Below, in pieces: positions 45,637-56,022 of a DNA stretch of 64,000 bases. Source of the DNA: Tabrizicola sp. (GTDB taxonomy: Bacteria; Pseudomonadota; Alphaproteobacteria; Rhodobacterales; Rhodobacteraceae); NCBI RefSeq assembly GCF_022842145.1, contig NZ_JALHQD010000009.1, positions 1 to 64,000 on the forward strand, read 5' to 3'. Position 1 is the stretch's first letter, and each line of letters opens with the position of its first letter. The position numbers and the translations under genes are program-made. The notes beneath the pieces were generated by a model. That model was not told the DNA's origin and did no database searches. It saw nothing but the letters and a program-made list of their open reading frames with translations.

Positions 45637-47660
45637 CAGGTGGTCCTTTCCGGCGCACGTTCCCGGCGCGGTGGCAGGTCGGGTTCGACCAAGAGCCGCG
45701 CATGGCGGTGGGCGGAATGGACTGCATCGGCGATGGAGGACGGCGTCAGGCAATCACCCACACGGGCGGCGGTGATGCCCTGGCTAATCAACGCGTCGTA
45801 GAGCGAAGCGTCAGGCACGCGCCCGGTGCAGAGGATCAGCGTCCCGCAGGGCAGGGGCTCTTCCCGGCCGGTATAGACGCAGGCCAGAGTGATCTCCCCA
45901 CCATTCAGCCCTTTCAATGACTTGAGCGGATGCAGCTGCACCCCCGCCTCGATCAGCCGGGCCTGCAGGAAATCCTGCTCGTTGGTCATCACCGTCCAGG
46001 AAGACGCGACCGAAGCCGTGGTCACGTAGTGGACCTCATGCCCCGCGGCGGCCAGCTTTTCGGCCAGCGCGCCGGCCATGACGTAGTGTTCATCGTCGTA
46101 GATCACGACCGGACCAAAGACCGCCGCCCCCGCGAACACGTCGTCCGGCGTCAGCGCCTTGGGAAAAGCGCCATGTCGCATGGCGTAAACGCCAACTCCA
46201 TCGCGCCGCCAGTGCGAGCCAGTTGCCAGCACCACATGGTCCGCCCCGAACTCCGCCACATCCGCCGCAGACATCCGGCTCGCCGGGAACAGCTCGACGT
46301 TCGGCAGTTTTCCCATCATGTGCAGCCGCCAGTCCCGGACCCGCATCCAGGTCTGCAACCCCGGCAGCGTCGCTTCACGCAGAAGTCGCCCGCCGAACTG
46401 ATCCGACGCCTCGGCCAGCGTCACCTCCAGCCCGCGCCGTCCCAGCGTCAAGGCAGCCTCGAGTCCCGCCGGACCGCCGCCGATCACCAGCGCCTTCTCG
46501 CGCTTCGGATGCACCGCGATCCGCTCCGGATGCCAGCCGCGCCGCCATTCCTCGCCCATCGTCGGGTTCTGCGTGCAGCGCAAGGGAACGCCTTCGTTGT
46601 TGGCCGCCCGGCAAATGTTGCAGCCGATGCACTCACGGATCTCGTCTTCTCGGCCCTCCCTGATCTTTGCAGGCAGAAATGGATCGGCGATGGAGGGCCG
46701 TGCCGCGCCGATGAAATCCTGAACCCCGCGCCGGATCTGGCTGACCATCCGGTCTGGCGTGGTGAAGCGTCCCACCGACACCACCGGCTTGGTCGTCAGG
46801 CTTTTGACGAAGGCGACGTTCTCCTCCTGAAACCCCTCGGCCGAAAACCGGGCCGACCGCGAGTCATTCCCCAAAGCCCCCGCCACGTTCACATCCCAAA
46901 GGTCGGGGAGTTCTGCCAGTATTTCAATGACTTCCCGGCCCTCGCCTTCCGAGGTGATCCCCTCCGGACCGTGCAACTCGTCCACCGCAAGCCGAACGGC
47001 CACGGCGCAGGTGTCGCCGACGGCGTCCTTGGTGTCTTCGATCATCTCGCGCAGAAGGCGCACCCGGTTTTCCAGCGACCCGCCATAGGCGTCCCCCCGG
47101 TGATTGGAGCGGCGCGAGAGGAACTGGAAGGGCAGGTAGTCGTGTCCGGCATAGACATAGACGATGTCGAACCCCGCGCGCTTCGCCCGCTTGGCTGCAT
47201 CCCGCTGCCAGCCCCGGAAGGCGCGGATGTCCGAAAGGTCCATCGCCCGCGCCGTCGCGGGCAGGTGGTAAAGCGCGGGCTGCACGTCCGGCGCGATCCC
47301 CGGCACCCGCGTCATCCGGTTCGAGGCATGGGCACCGCCATGCCAAAGCTCGATCCCGGCCAATGACCCATGCGCATGGATAGCATCCGCCGTCAGGGCC
47401 AGCGGTGCGATGTCGTCGTCGTCCCAAAGCGTCAGGAAGGCATAGGGGCTGTCATCCGAACTTGGATGGATCGAGCAGTATTCCGTGCAAACGACCCCCC
47501 AACCGCCCTCGGCCTTCACGCCCCGCAAGGCCGCTCCGGATTGCGGGCGCTGCCAGCCAAAGCCGGTGGCATGCGGGGTCTGGTAGAAGCGGTTCGGGGC
47601 GGTGACGGGGCCGATGCGGACGGCATCGAATAGGATGTCATAGCGCGGGTCGCGGGGCAT
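45636..47660 (-). CDS. Trimethylamine-dehydrogenase-like Fe-S flavoprotein
   Basis: 674 residues. An N-terminal FMN-binding TIM barrel closely follows trimethylamine dehydrogenase (VKAEGGWGVVCTEYCSI, ELWHGGAHASNR, DIVYVYAGHDYLPFQFL, ARPSIADPFLP). The 4Fe-4S site CIGCNICRAANNEGVPLRC and C-terminal dinucleotide domains (ALVIGGGPAGLEAA) follow. Against the known enzyme, the Cys that binds FMN covalently (Cys30) is Ala31 here (TPHATGFG). Tyr60 is kept, but Trp355 is replaced by Asn and the Trp264 region differs. A non-covalent FMN and a substrate other than trimethylamine, perhaps an N-methylated amino acid, are inferred. First gene of the operon, coupled to mttB by TGATG. Confidence 0.88.
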   Translation of the reverse strand: MPRDPRYDILFDAVRIGPVTAPNRFYQTPHATGFGWQRPQSGAALRGVKAEGGWGVVCTEYCSIHPSSDDSPYAFLTLWDDDDIAPLALTADAIHAHGSLAGIELWHGGAHASNRMTRVPGIAPDVQPALYHLPATARAMDLSDIRAFRGWQRDAAKRAKRAGFDIVYVYAGHDYLPFQFLSRRSNHRGDAYGGSLENRVRLLREMIEDTKDAVGDTCAVAVRLAVDELHGPEGITSEGEGREVIEILAELPDLWDVNVAGALGNDSRSARFSAEGFQEENVAFVKSLTTKPVVSVGRFTTPDRMVSQIRRGVQDFIGAARPSIADPFLPAKIREGREDEIRECIGCNICRAANNEGVPLRCTQNPTMGEEWRRGWHPERIAVHPKREKALVIGGGPAGLEAALTLGRRGLEVTLAEASDQFGGRLLREATLPGLQTWMRVRDWRLHMMGKLPNVELFPASRMSAADVAEFGADHVVLATGSHWRRDGVGVYAMRHGAFPKALTPDDVFAGAAVFGPVVIYDDEHYVMAGALAEKLAAAGHEVHYVTTASVASSWTVMTNEQDFLQARLIEAGVQLHPLKSLKGLNGGEITLACVYTGREEPLPCGTLILCTGRVPDASLYDALISQGITAARVGDCLTPSSIADAVHSAHRHARLLVEPDLPPRRERAPERTT

Positions 47661-47678
47661 CGGGTCACCCTTGTTGAA

Positions 47679-47713
47679 TGACCGTACAGTAAGTGGGGCG
47701 CGCCTTGAGTCAA
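47679..47713 (-). promoter_or_regulatory. Promoter and overlapping operator of the demethylation operon
   Basis: On the minus strand TTGACT (47708-47713), a 16-nt spacer and TACTGT (47686-47691) form a promoter about 25 nt before the start at 47660. An imperfect palindrome TGACCGTACAGTAA (47679-47692) centred on GTAC covers the -10 and suits a TetR dimer, probably the BetI-like protein of this operon. Confidence 0.5.
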
Positions 47714-47717
47714 GCGT

Positions 47718-49214
47718 TCAGAAAGGCAGGGACAGCTGGGCCTGCGGGGGTTTCTTCACCGGTCGCCGCCCCTCGCGGTTGCCGGATCGGCTGGCATGGC
47801 GCTGGACGATCTGACCGGCCACTTCGGCAAACCCTGCCGACTTGCGGGCAGACCAGATCAGGTCCCGCGCCTCACGTGCGGCAGAGGCCACGTCGATAAT
47901 CGGCTCTGGGTAGCGGTGACCCAGCAGCCGCCGCGCCTCGGGCCAGAGCCAGGGTTCCTGCAGGAAAGCGTCCGGCACCGCGGCCAGTTCGGGTAGCCAG
48001 CGCCGGGTGAATGCGCCCGTTGGGTCCTGGTCCAGCCCCTGTTTCACCGGGTTGTAGATCCGGGGGATGTTGATCCCCGTCGTCCCAGACTGCATCTGCA
48101 CCTGCGGCCAGTGGATGCCGGGCTCGTAATCGGTGAACATCCGCGCCAGATGCGCGCCGGTCGCCCGCCAATCCAGCCACAGGTGATAGGAGGCGACCGA
48201 AATCACCATCGCCCGCATCCGGAAGTTCAGCCACCCCGTCGCCCGTACATAGCGCAGGCAGGCATCCAAGAACGGCAACCCGGTTTCGCCATTCTCCCAA
48301 GCCGCAAGACGCGCCGCATCCGTCTCGCGCGGTCGTGTCACCGCCACGGGATGCAGGTCACGCAGTTCGATGGAGGGCTGGTCCTCCAGCTTTTGCATGA
48401 AGTGGTCCCGCCAGGCCAGCCGCGACTGAAAGCTGGACAGCGATCCGCCCCACCTGCTACCCGGCTTTTCCGCCTGCCGCGCCGCCGTAGCCTGCACCAC
48501 CTCGCGGATGGAGAGCGACCCCAAAGCGAAATGCGGGGACAGCCGCGAACAGGCCCGCTCGGCCGACAGGGGGGAGGACATGGCCACCCGGTAAGGCTCG
48601 CCCCGGCGGCTGAGGAAGGTCTCCACCAACTCCAGCCCGCGAGCGCGCCCGCCAAGCTGGCGGTGCGGGCAGGGGTCGGGTGCCAGCTTCAACGCGCGGG
48701 CCGTCGGGATCAGCCCCGGTTCCACCCCCGCCAACGCGCGAAGGGCAGGGACGGGCAGCACCGGCCGAGCCATGAACCCGTCCCGGCTGGCCGCCCAGAT
48801 GTCCCGCGTCGGCAAGCGGCGCACCACGCCCGACTGCGGGACTTCCACCCACTCCACCCCAGCGCCTTTGGCCCAAGCGGCAACCCGCCGGTCGCGGCCG
48901 TAGGTCCAGAGGTTCCCGGTCTCTTCATGGCTGACGATGCGGGTGATCCCGTGCCGCTGGCACAGACCTGCCAGCACCTGAACCGCATCGCCCACCCGCA
49001 CAACCAGCGGCGCGCCGATGCCGCCCAAAGCTTCCCGCAGGTCCACCAGGGATTCCGCCACCAGATCCCACTGGCGGGCCGAGGCGTCCGGCTGCAACCA
49101 CAGGTCAGGCTCGACCACATAGACTGGCAGCACCGACCCCAGCTCTGCGGCCAGCGTCAGCGCCGGATGGTCGTGGATGCGCAGGTCGCGCTTGAGCCAG
49201 ACGAGAACATTCAT
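47718..49214 (-). CDS. phr: Deoxyribodipyrimidine photolyase / cryptochrome family protein
   Basis: 498 residues. An N-terminal alpha/beta photolyase domain (VLVWLKRDLRIHDHPAL) is followed by a C-terminal FAD-binding domain (WGGSLSSFQSRLAWRDHFMQKL, GETGLPFLDACLRYVRATGWLNFRMRAMV, ARMFTDYEPGIHWPQVQMQSG). It repairs UV pyrimidine dimers with light or acts as a cryptochrome; sequence alone does not separate these. No Fe-S Cys cluster typical of the CryB/PhrB group is obvious. It ends just upstream of the demethylation promoter. Confidence 0.88.
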   Translation of the reverse strand: MNVLVWLKRDLRIHDHPALTLAAELGSVLPVYVVEPDLWLQPDASARQWDLVAESLVDLREALGGIGAPLVVRVGDAVQVLAGLCQRHGITRIVSHEETGNLWTYGRDRRVAAWAKGAGVEWVEVPQSGVVRRLPTRDIWAASRDGFMARPVLPVPALRALAGVEPGLIPTARALKLAPDPCPHRQLGGRARGLELVETFLSRRGEPYRVAMSSPLSAERACSRLSPHFALGSLSIREVVQATAARQAEKPGSRWGGSLSSFQSRLAWRDHFMQKLEDQPSIELRDLHPVAVTRPRETDAARLAAWENGETGLPFLDACLRYVRATGWLNFRMRAMVISVASYHLWLDWRATGAHLARMFTDYEPGIHWPQVQMQSGTTGINIPRIYNPVKQGLDQDPTGAFTRRWLPELAAVPDAFLQEPWLWPEARRLLGHRYPEPIIDVASAAREARDLIWSARKSAGFAEVAGQIVQRHASRSGNREGRRPVKKPPQAQLSLPF

Positions 49215-49328
49215 GGAACATAGATGTAGTCAGCCGCGGGGATTCGTAAAGCGGCAAACGACTGTTACCGGCCTCCCCCTTGCGCCGCGCGCCATTCCCC
49301 GTAGCTTCTGTAACAAATGGAGCGCCCA

Positions 49329-51890
49329 ATGACCGAGCAGAAGACCGTCCATCTTTCCGACTACCAACCCTTCACCCACCTGCTCGAAAGCGTGGACCTG
49401 ACCTTCCGGCTTGCTCCTTCGGCGACGCGTGTGTCGACCCGGCTTCAGCTTCGCCCGAACCCGCAGCGCCCCGGACGCCATGACCTGCGCCTGGATGGCG
49501 AGGGGCTGACGCTGATCTCCTGCACGGTCAACGGCGCACCAGTGACGCCCACGGTGGACGACCAGTCCCTGACCCTCGCCGCCAAGGACCTGCCCGACGC
49601 CCCGTTCACGCTGGAAACCGAAGTCGAAATCGCACCCGAGGCGAACACCGCCCTTGAAGGCCTTTACATGTCCAAGGGCATGTACTGCACCCAGTGCGAG
49701 GCCGAGGGCTTTCGCAAGATCACCTACTACCCCGATCGCCCCGACGTCATGTCCCGCTTCAAGGTGCGGATCGAATCCGACCTGCCGATCCTCTTGTCCA
49801 ACGGCAATCCCACCGGGCAGGGCAAAGGCTGGGCCGAGTGGGACGATCCCTGGCCGAAGCCCGCCTACCTCTTCGCCCTCGTGGCAGGCGACCTGCGTGC
49901 CCATTCCGCCAAGTTCACCACGGCCTCGGGTCGCCCGGTCGACCTGAACATCTGGGTCCGACCGGGCGATGAGGACCGCTGCGCCTATGCGATGGACAGC
50001 CTGATCCGCTCGATGCGCTGGGATGAACAGGTTTACGGCCGGGAGTACGATCTGGACGTCTTCAACATCGTCGCCGTCGATGACTTCAACATGGGAGCGA
50101 TGGAGAACAAGGGGCTGAACATCTTCAACTCCCGCTACGTCCTCGCCTCGCCCGAAACCGCCACCGACGACGACTATTATCGGATCGAGGCGATCATCGC
50201 CCATGAATACTTCCACAACTGGACCGGCAACCGCATCACCTGCCGCGACTGGTTCCAGCTGTGCCTCAAGGAAGGCCTGACCGTCTTCCGCGACCACCAG
50301 TTTTCCGGCGACATGCGGTCGGCGGCAGTCCGTCGGATCGAGGATGTCGTCACCCTGCGCAGCCGCCAGTTCCGCGAGGATGACGGTCCGCTGGCCCACC
50401 CAGTGCGTCCCGAAAGCTTCATCGAGATCAACAACTTCTACACCGCCACCGTCTACGAGAAGGGGGCCGAGGTCATCGGGATGCTCAAGTCGCTGGTCGG
50501 CGACGGCGCCTACAAGCGCGCGCTCGACCTTTACTTCGACCGCCACGATGGGGATGCGGCCACCATCGAGGACTGGCTCAGGGTCTTCGAGGATGTGACC
50601 GACCGCGACCTGTCCCAGTTCAAGCTCTGGTATTCCGAAGCCGGCACCCCCCGCCTGAAAGTCGAGGAGGGCTGGGACGAAGGCGTCTATACGCTGACGT
50701 TCACCCAGAAAAACCCGCCGACGCCGGGCCAGCCGGAAAAGCAGCCCAAGGTCATTCCGATCAAGGTGGGCCTTCTGAACCCCAATGGCGATGAAGTCGT
50801 GCCGACGATCATGCTGGAGATGACCCGCGCCAGGCAGTCCTTCCGCTTTGACGGGCTGGCGGCCAAGCCCGTGCCCTCCATCCTCCGCGGGTTCTCGGCA
50901 CCGGTGGTGCTGGACCGCAAGCCTGTGCCCGGGGAACGCGCCTTTCTTCTGGCCCACGACACCGACCCGTTCAACAAGTGGGAAGCAGGCCGGGCGCTGG
51001 CCAAGGAAGTCATGGCCGAAATGGCGCTGAAAGGCACGCCGGTGCGGCCCGACTGGCTGGATGCACTTGCCGCCGTCACCTTCGACGCCACCCTTGATCC
51101 CGCCTTCCGCGCGCTTTGCCTGCGATTGCCGGGCGAAGATGACATTGCCCAGACCATCCACGCGATGGGCCGTATTCCGGACCCCGCCAAGATCCACGCC
51201 GCCCGGCGCGAGATGGCAGGGGCGCTGTCGATCCGGCTTGGGGACGGAGTATCCAGGCTTTACAAAGAGCTGGATGACAACGCGCCCTTCTCGCCCTCGG
51301 CCGCCCAGGCCGGCCGCCGGGCTTTGAAGATTGCAGCCCTCCAGCTTCTGACGCGCCGTGACGGTGGCAAGCTCGCCGCCTCGGCCTTTGCCCGCGCTCG
51401 CAGCATGACCGAAGAGATCGGTGCTCTGGCGGCCCTGCTTGATGTCCATCAGGGCCAGCCGGAACTGACCAGCTTTGCCGCGCGCTGGGCCCGGGATCCG
51501 AACGTGATGGACAAGTGGTACGCGCTTCAGATCGTCACGGCCGAACCCGGCGACGCCGCCGCCGTTGCTGCCCGACTGATCCAGACGCCCGGCTTCGACT
51601 GGAAGAACCCCAACCGCTTCCGCACGATCATCGGGGCGCTGGCTGCCAACCACGCCGCCTTCCACCACCGCTCGGGCTCAGGATACCAGTTCGTTGCCGA
51701 CTGGCTATTGAAGCTTGATCCCCTGAACCCGCAGACCTCGGCCCGCGTCTCCACCGCGTTCGAGACCTGGCCCCGCTATGATGCGGTGCGGCGCAAGCGC
51801 GCAAGGAAGGAACTGGAACGGATGCTGGCGGTCCCCGATCTATCGGGCGACCTTCGTGAGATGGTGGAGCGAATGCTGTCGGCAGGCTGA
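49329..51890 (+). CDS. pepN: Aminopeptidase N (M1 family)
   Basis: 853 residues from MTEQKTVHLSDYQPF. The ATG at 49329 is chosen over 49317 because GGAG precedes it with 6-nt spacing. Motifs: exopeptidase GAMENKG, zinc HEYFHNWTGNR with the third ligand Glu in LKEGLTVFRDHQF, and the four-domain length of E. coli PepN. A broad cytoplasmic aminopeptidase. Convergent with the transglycosylase-like gene; the 107-nt gap shows nothing clear. Confidence 0.94.
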   Translation: MTEQKTVHLSDYQPFTHLLESVDLTFRLAPSATRVSTRLQLRPNPQRPGRHDLRLDGEGLTLISCTVNGAPVTPTVDDQSLTLAAKDLPDAPFTLETEVEIAPEANTALEGLYMSKGMYCTQCEAEGFRKITYYPDRPDVMSRFKVRIESDLPILLSNGNPTGQGKGWAEWDDPWPKPAYLFALVAGDLRAHSAKFTTASGRPVDLNIWVRPGDEDRCAYAMDSLIRSMRWDEQVYGREYDLDVFNIVAVDDFNMGAMENKGLNIFNSRYVLASPETATDDDYYRIEAIIAHEYFHNWTGNRITCRDWFQLCLKEGLTVFRDHQFSGDMRSAAVRRIEDVVTLRSRQFREDDGPLAHPVRPESFIEINNFYTATVYEKGAEVIGMLKSLVGDGAYKRALDLYFDRHDGDAATIEDWLRVFEDVTDRDLSQFKLWYSEAGTPRLKVEEGWDEGVYTLTFTQKNPPTPGQPEKQPKVIPIKVGLLNPNGDEVVPTIMLEMTRARQSFRFDGLAAKPVPSILRGFSAPVVLDRKPVPGERAFLLAHDTDPFNKWEAGRALAKEVMAEMALKGTPVRPDWLDALAAVTFDATLDPAFRALCLRLPGEDDIAQTIHAMGRIPDPAKIHAARREMAGALSIRLGDGVSRLYKELDDNAPFSPSAAQAGRRALKIAALQLLTRRDGGKLAASAFARARSMTEEIGALAALLDVHQGQPELTSFAARWARDPNVMDKWYALQIVTAEPGDAAAVAARLIQTPGFDWKNPNRFRTIIGALAANHAAFHHRSGSGYQFVADWLLKLDPLNPQTSARVSTAFETWPRYDAVRRKRARKELERMLAVPDLSGDLREMVERMLSAG

Positions 51891-51997
51891 CTTGGCAGCA
51901 CGGCACGGAAGCTGCGCGCCGCTGATGTCCAAGGGGCCAGCAGTGAGGATGCGCATCGACTCGCCGGATCGCCCGGCGTTCAAGGATCAGTCAGGCG

Positions 51998-52591
51998 TTA
52001 CGAGGCCTTGCAATAGGGCTGCTGACGGGTCCACTCGGCCATTGCCGACCGCTTCTCGCTGGACCGCAGGGGTGCCCAGTCGCGACCGATGCCGCGGTTG
52101 CCGCCACCAGCCACCAGCCCGTCCTTGGCCACTTGCGTCGACATGATCTCGACCGCGCATTCCAGGTTCTGCTCGCCGTCCTTCAGCGCGTTCACCGAAG
52201 TGGCCTCGCAGCCGTAGTTCGCTGCCGAACGCGGGTCGATCTGCATCAGTCCGATCCAGCGCCCACCGCCGCCCGAGGCGCGTTCGTTCCATGTGCTTTC
52301 GTACTTGGCCACGGCCGACAGAAGGCCCGCCCAGAATGCGCGGCGCTCTTCGACCGAGGCTTCGGCATAGCCGGGGCACCAGGTTTCGATGTCGGCAGGC
52401 ACGCGTTCGGACAGAACCTGATCCTTGCTTGACAGCGCCGTCAGCGTTGATTCGGTCCATTCATTGGCCTCGGGGTGGTGGTCCCACTGCATCGGAGGCG
52501 CGATGAAGGACATCGCCTCATCGGGTTTGGTCTGGACACATCCGACCAGCGAAGCAGTTGCCAGTACACCGAAAATCACACGCAGAAGCAT
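51998..52591 (-). CDS. Lytic transglycosylase-like lipoprotein
   Basis: 197 residues. Signal with lipobox SLVGC (Cys18). An SLT-like domain is suggested by AKYESTWNERASGGGGRWIGLMQIDPRSA, with Glu as the presumed acid catalyst, then NLECAVEIMSTQV and C-terminal WAPLRS. Four Cys in the mature part could form two disulfides. Probably attacks peptidoglycan at the outer membrane; family call by motif only. Divergent from the unknown gene at 52692. Confidence 0.75.
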   Translation of the reverse strand: MLLRVIFGVLATASLVGCVQTKPDEAMSFIAPPMQWDHHPEANEWTESTLTALSSKDQVLSERVPADIETWCPGYAEASVEERRAFWAGLLSAVAKYESTWNERASGGGGRWIGLMQIDPRSAANYGCEATSVNALKDGEQNLECAVEIMSTQVAKDGLVAGGGNRGIGRDWAPLRSSEKRSAMAEWTRQQPYCKAS

Positions 52592-52691
52592 TACGAGGTC
52601 ACCTGAAGATCACTGCATTTCCATTTTTCCGCCCTGATCATTGGTCACTTTTAACCTTGAACGGGCGAAACCAGCCCGGAGGGGCGAGTCG

Positions 52692-53897
52692 ATGCTAGTT
52701 ACACCGTCGTTGTTGCACGTGAAAACCCGCACAGGCCGCAGTCAGCAAGAAGACGCCGTCCTCTTGCGGCTTCAGGCTGGCTCGACCCTGGACATGCTGG
52801 ACGGATTGACCGCCGATCAGGTGCTTTCGCGGATCGATGTGCCGGTGATGCGCGCGGGACCGGAAAAGACCGAATGGCAATGCGTCCGCGACGATCACGC
52901 CGCGATGGCCGCCGCGGGGGAATGGACGGACCTTCTGGAAGCCCTGCGCTACACCGACCAGGAGCGGGTGATGGCCTCGGGCGGGCGGCGCGTGGCACCC
53001 CTGATCAGCGACGGGATGCGGGCGGGCCTTTCCAGCGCGATCTCGCATGGCGACTGGGTGGCCGCACGGGCCGAACTGGCGGTGCTGGAAGACGTCTACG
53101 ACCGCAATTCCGAGGACTACTGTGCCGCACAGGTATTGGCACAGGCCCATGTCGATCTGGCCAACGCCAAACGCAACCCGACGGCGGCCTCGCTGTCGCG
53201 TGACGCCTGGGCCGAGGCCGCGGCGCATTTTGTGGCGGCTGAGGACCTGGTGACCCTCTTCGACCCCATCGAGGAGATGTCGCCGCTTCTGGCCGCGACC
53301 CGCTATGCTCTGGTCCCGGGGATCGAGGATGGCGGCGCTGTCTGCCGCGAATGGTACGAAGACTGGGTCGATCTTGACCCCGAGGATGCAGCCGTCCACG
53401 CCGCGCATGCGGTGAACATGCTGCCGGGCTGGTACGGCTCGCTGTCGGCTTTCGAACGCGAGGCCCGCCGCGCGGTCCGGTTGACCGAAGGCCTGACCGG
53501 CAAGTCCGCCTACGCCATCTACCACATCGCCGCGATCGAGACGTTCGGTGACCTGTCACCGACCCTTGACCATGAGTACTTCTTCGAAGCTTTGGCCGAC
53601 TATCAGTCCGCGACGGGCTGCCAGGTTCGGGCCAATGTCGCGGCGCATCTTCTGTCCGGCATGGCGATGGGCTTCCGCAAGGCAGGACCCACCGCCGCCT
53701 GGCACCTGACAAAGACCCGCGCCGCGCTGTCCGATGTGTTGTGGAACCGTCTGCGCGAAATCCAGCTGGACTGCTGGGACACCGGCAACCAGGCCCTCGC
53801 TTTCGCGATGGCCGAAGTCTTCGGGCCCGCCCTGAAACGCGGTGCGCGGATCGTGCGGCGCGGTGACGGCCTCGGCACTCTCGTCCGCAGAACCTGA
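52692..53897 (+). CDS. Conserved unknown helical protein
   Basis: 401 residues from [15 protein letters not shown], supported by GGAGGGG upstream of the ATG at 52692; the frame is open from 52641. No signal peptide or membrane helix. Mostly helical, Ala-rich, with Trp-containing motifs ([33 protein letters not shown]) that look TPR-like or DUF4034-like, but I make no family call. Stands alone between a divergent lipoprotein gene and gatB. Confidence 0.7.
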   Translation: MLVTPSLLHVKTRTGRSQQEDAVLLRLQAGSTLDMLDGLTADQVLSRIDVPVMRAGPEKTEWQCVRDDHAAMAAAGEWTDLLEALRYTDQERVMASGGRRVAPLISDGMRAGLSSAISHGDWVAARAELAVLEDVYDRNSEDYCAAQVLAQAHVDLANAKRNPTAASLSRDAWAEAAAHFVAAEDLVTLFDPIEEMSPLLAATRYALVPGIEDGGAVCREWYEDWVDLDPEDAAVHAAHAVNMLPGWYGSLSAFEREARRAVRLTEGLTGKSAYAIYHIAAIETFGDLSPTLDHEYFFEALADYQSATGCQVRANVAAHLLSGMAMGFRKAGPTAAWHLTKTRAALSDVLWNRLREIQLDCWDTGNQALAFAMAEVFGPALKRGARIVRRGDGLGTLVRRT

Positions 53898-53964
53898 CGA
53901 CCCGACCCCTTGCCCTGTCGGTCCTTGCGGCCTAAACCGCCTCAAGACCACTCGGAGGCACTCC

Positions 53965-55476
<1,512 letters not shown>

Positions 55477-55482
55477 CTCCGG

Positions 55483-55579
55483 GGGGCCAAGACTTTTCGA
55501 GAAGTCCTGCAAGATCTTTCGAAGGATTTTGACCCGACCTGTTTTTCAACTGGCGCGCTTTTGCCGGCAAAAGTCTTGG
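55483..55579. repeat. Degenerate hairpin repeat after gatB
   Basis: Begins GGGGCCAAGACTTTT, matching the start of the 7906 element except for one base in 15. It has an imperfect hairpin CAAGACTT/AAGTCCTG and a 10-bp hairpin CAAGATCTTT/AAGGATTTTG that needs G-U pairs. A perfect 11-bp inverted repeat, CCAAGACTTTT (55487-55497) / AAAAGTCTTGG (55569-55579), encloses the whole. Probably a terminator-like relative of the 7906 element. Confidence 0.65.
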
Positions 55580-55641
55580 TGATTTGCGCTATGCGTCGGA
55601 ATCTCCTATCACTTCCGCAATTCGTGCCTGGGAGCAACCCG

Positions 55642-56022
55642 ATGCAGCGTTTCGAGTTCAAAGTCATTCCGGCCCCCAAGCGGGGCGAAAAGGCGCGGGG
55701 GGTCAAGACCACCGAAGACCGCTTTGCCTATGCGCTGACCACGCTGATGAATCAGCTCGGGGACGAGGGCTGGGACTATGTCCGCGCCGACTCGCTGCCC
55801 TGCGAAGAGCGGTCCGGGTTCACCGGGACCAAGACCACCTTCCAGAATGTTCTCGTCTTCCGTCGGGCCGTTGAGGTGAGTGCAATGGAAGCTCTGCAGG
55901 CGTCGCGCCTTCTCTTGCAACAGCCAGTGCCGACCACTCCGCGCCTTGGCCCGGCCGAGGCACCCACACCGGGCAATGCCCCTGCGGTCGGTCCGGCGAA
56001 ATCCGACCTCGCGGCCGAGTGA
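55642..56022 (+). CDS. DUF4177 domain protein
   Basis: 126 residues from MQRFEFKVIPAPKRG, with GGGAG upstream of the ATG at 55642. The N-terminal 75 residues match DUF4177 (FEFKVIPAP, LGDEGWDYVRADSLPCEER, NVLVFRR). The C-terminal tail is Ala/Pro-rich and probably disordered. Function unknown. Its stop abuts the hisC stop on the other strand. Confidence 0.8.
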   Translation: MQRFEFKVIPAPKRGEKARGVKTTEDRFAYALTTLMNQLGDEGWDYVRADSLPCEERSGFTGTKTTFQNVLVFRRAVEVSAMEALQASRLLLQQPVPTTPRLGPAEAPTPGNAPAVGPAKSDLAAE

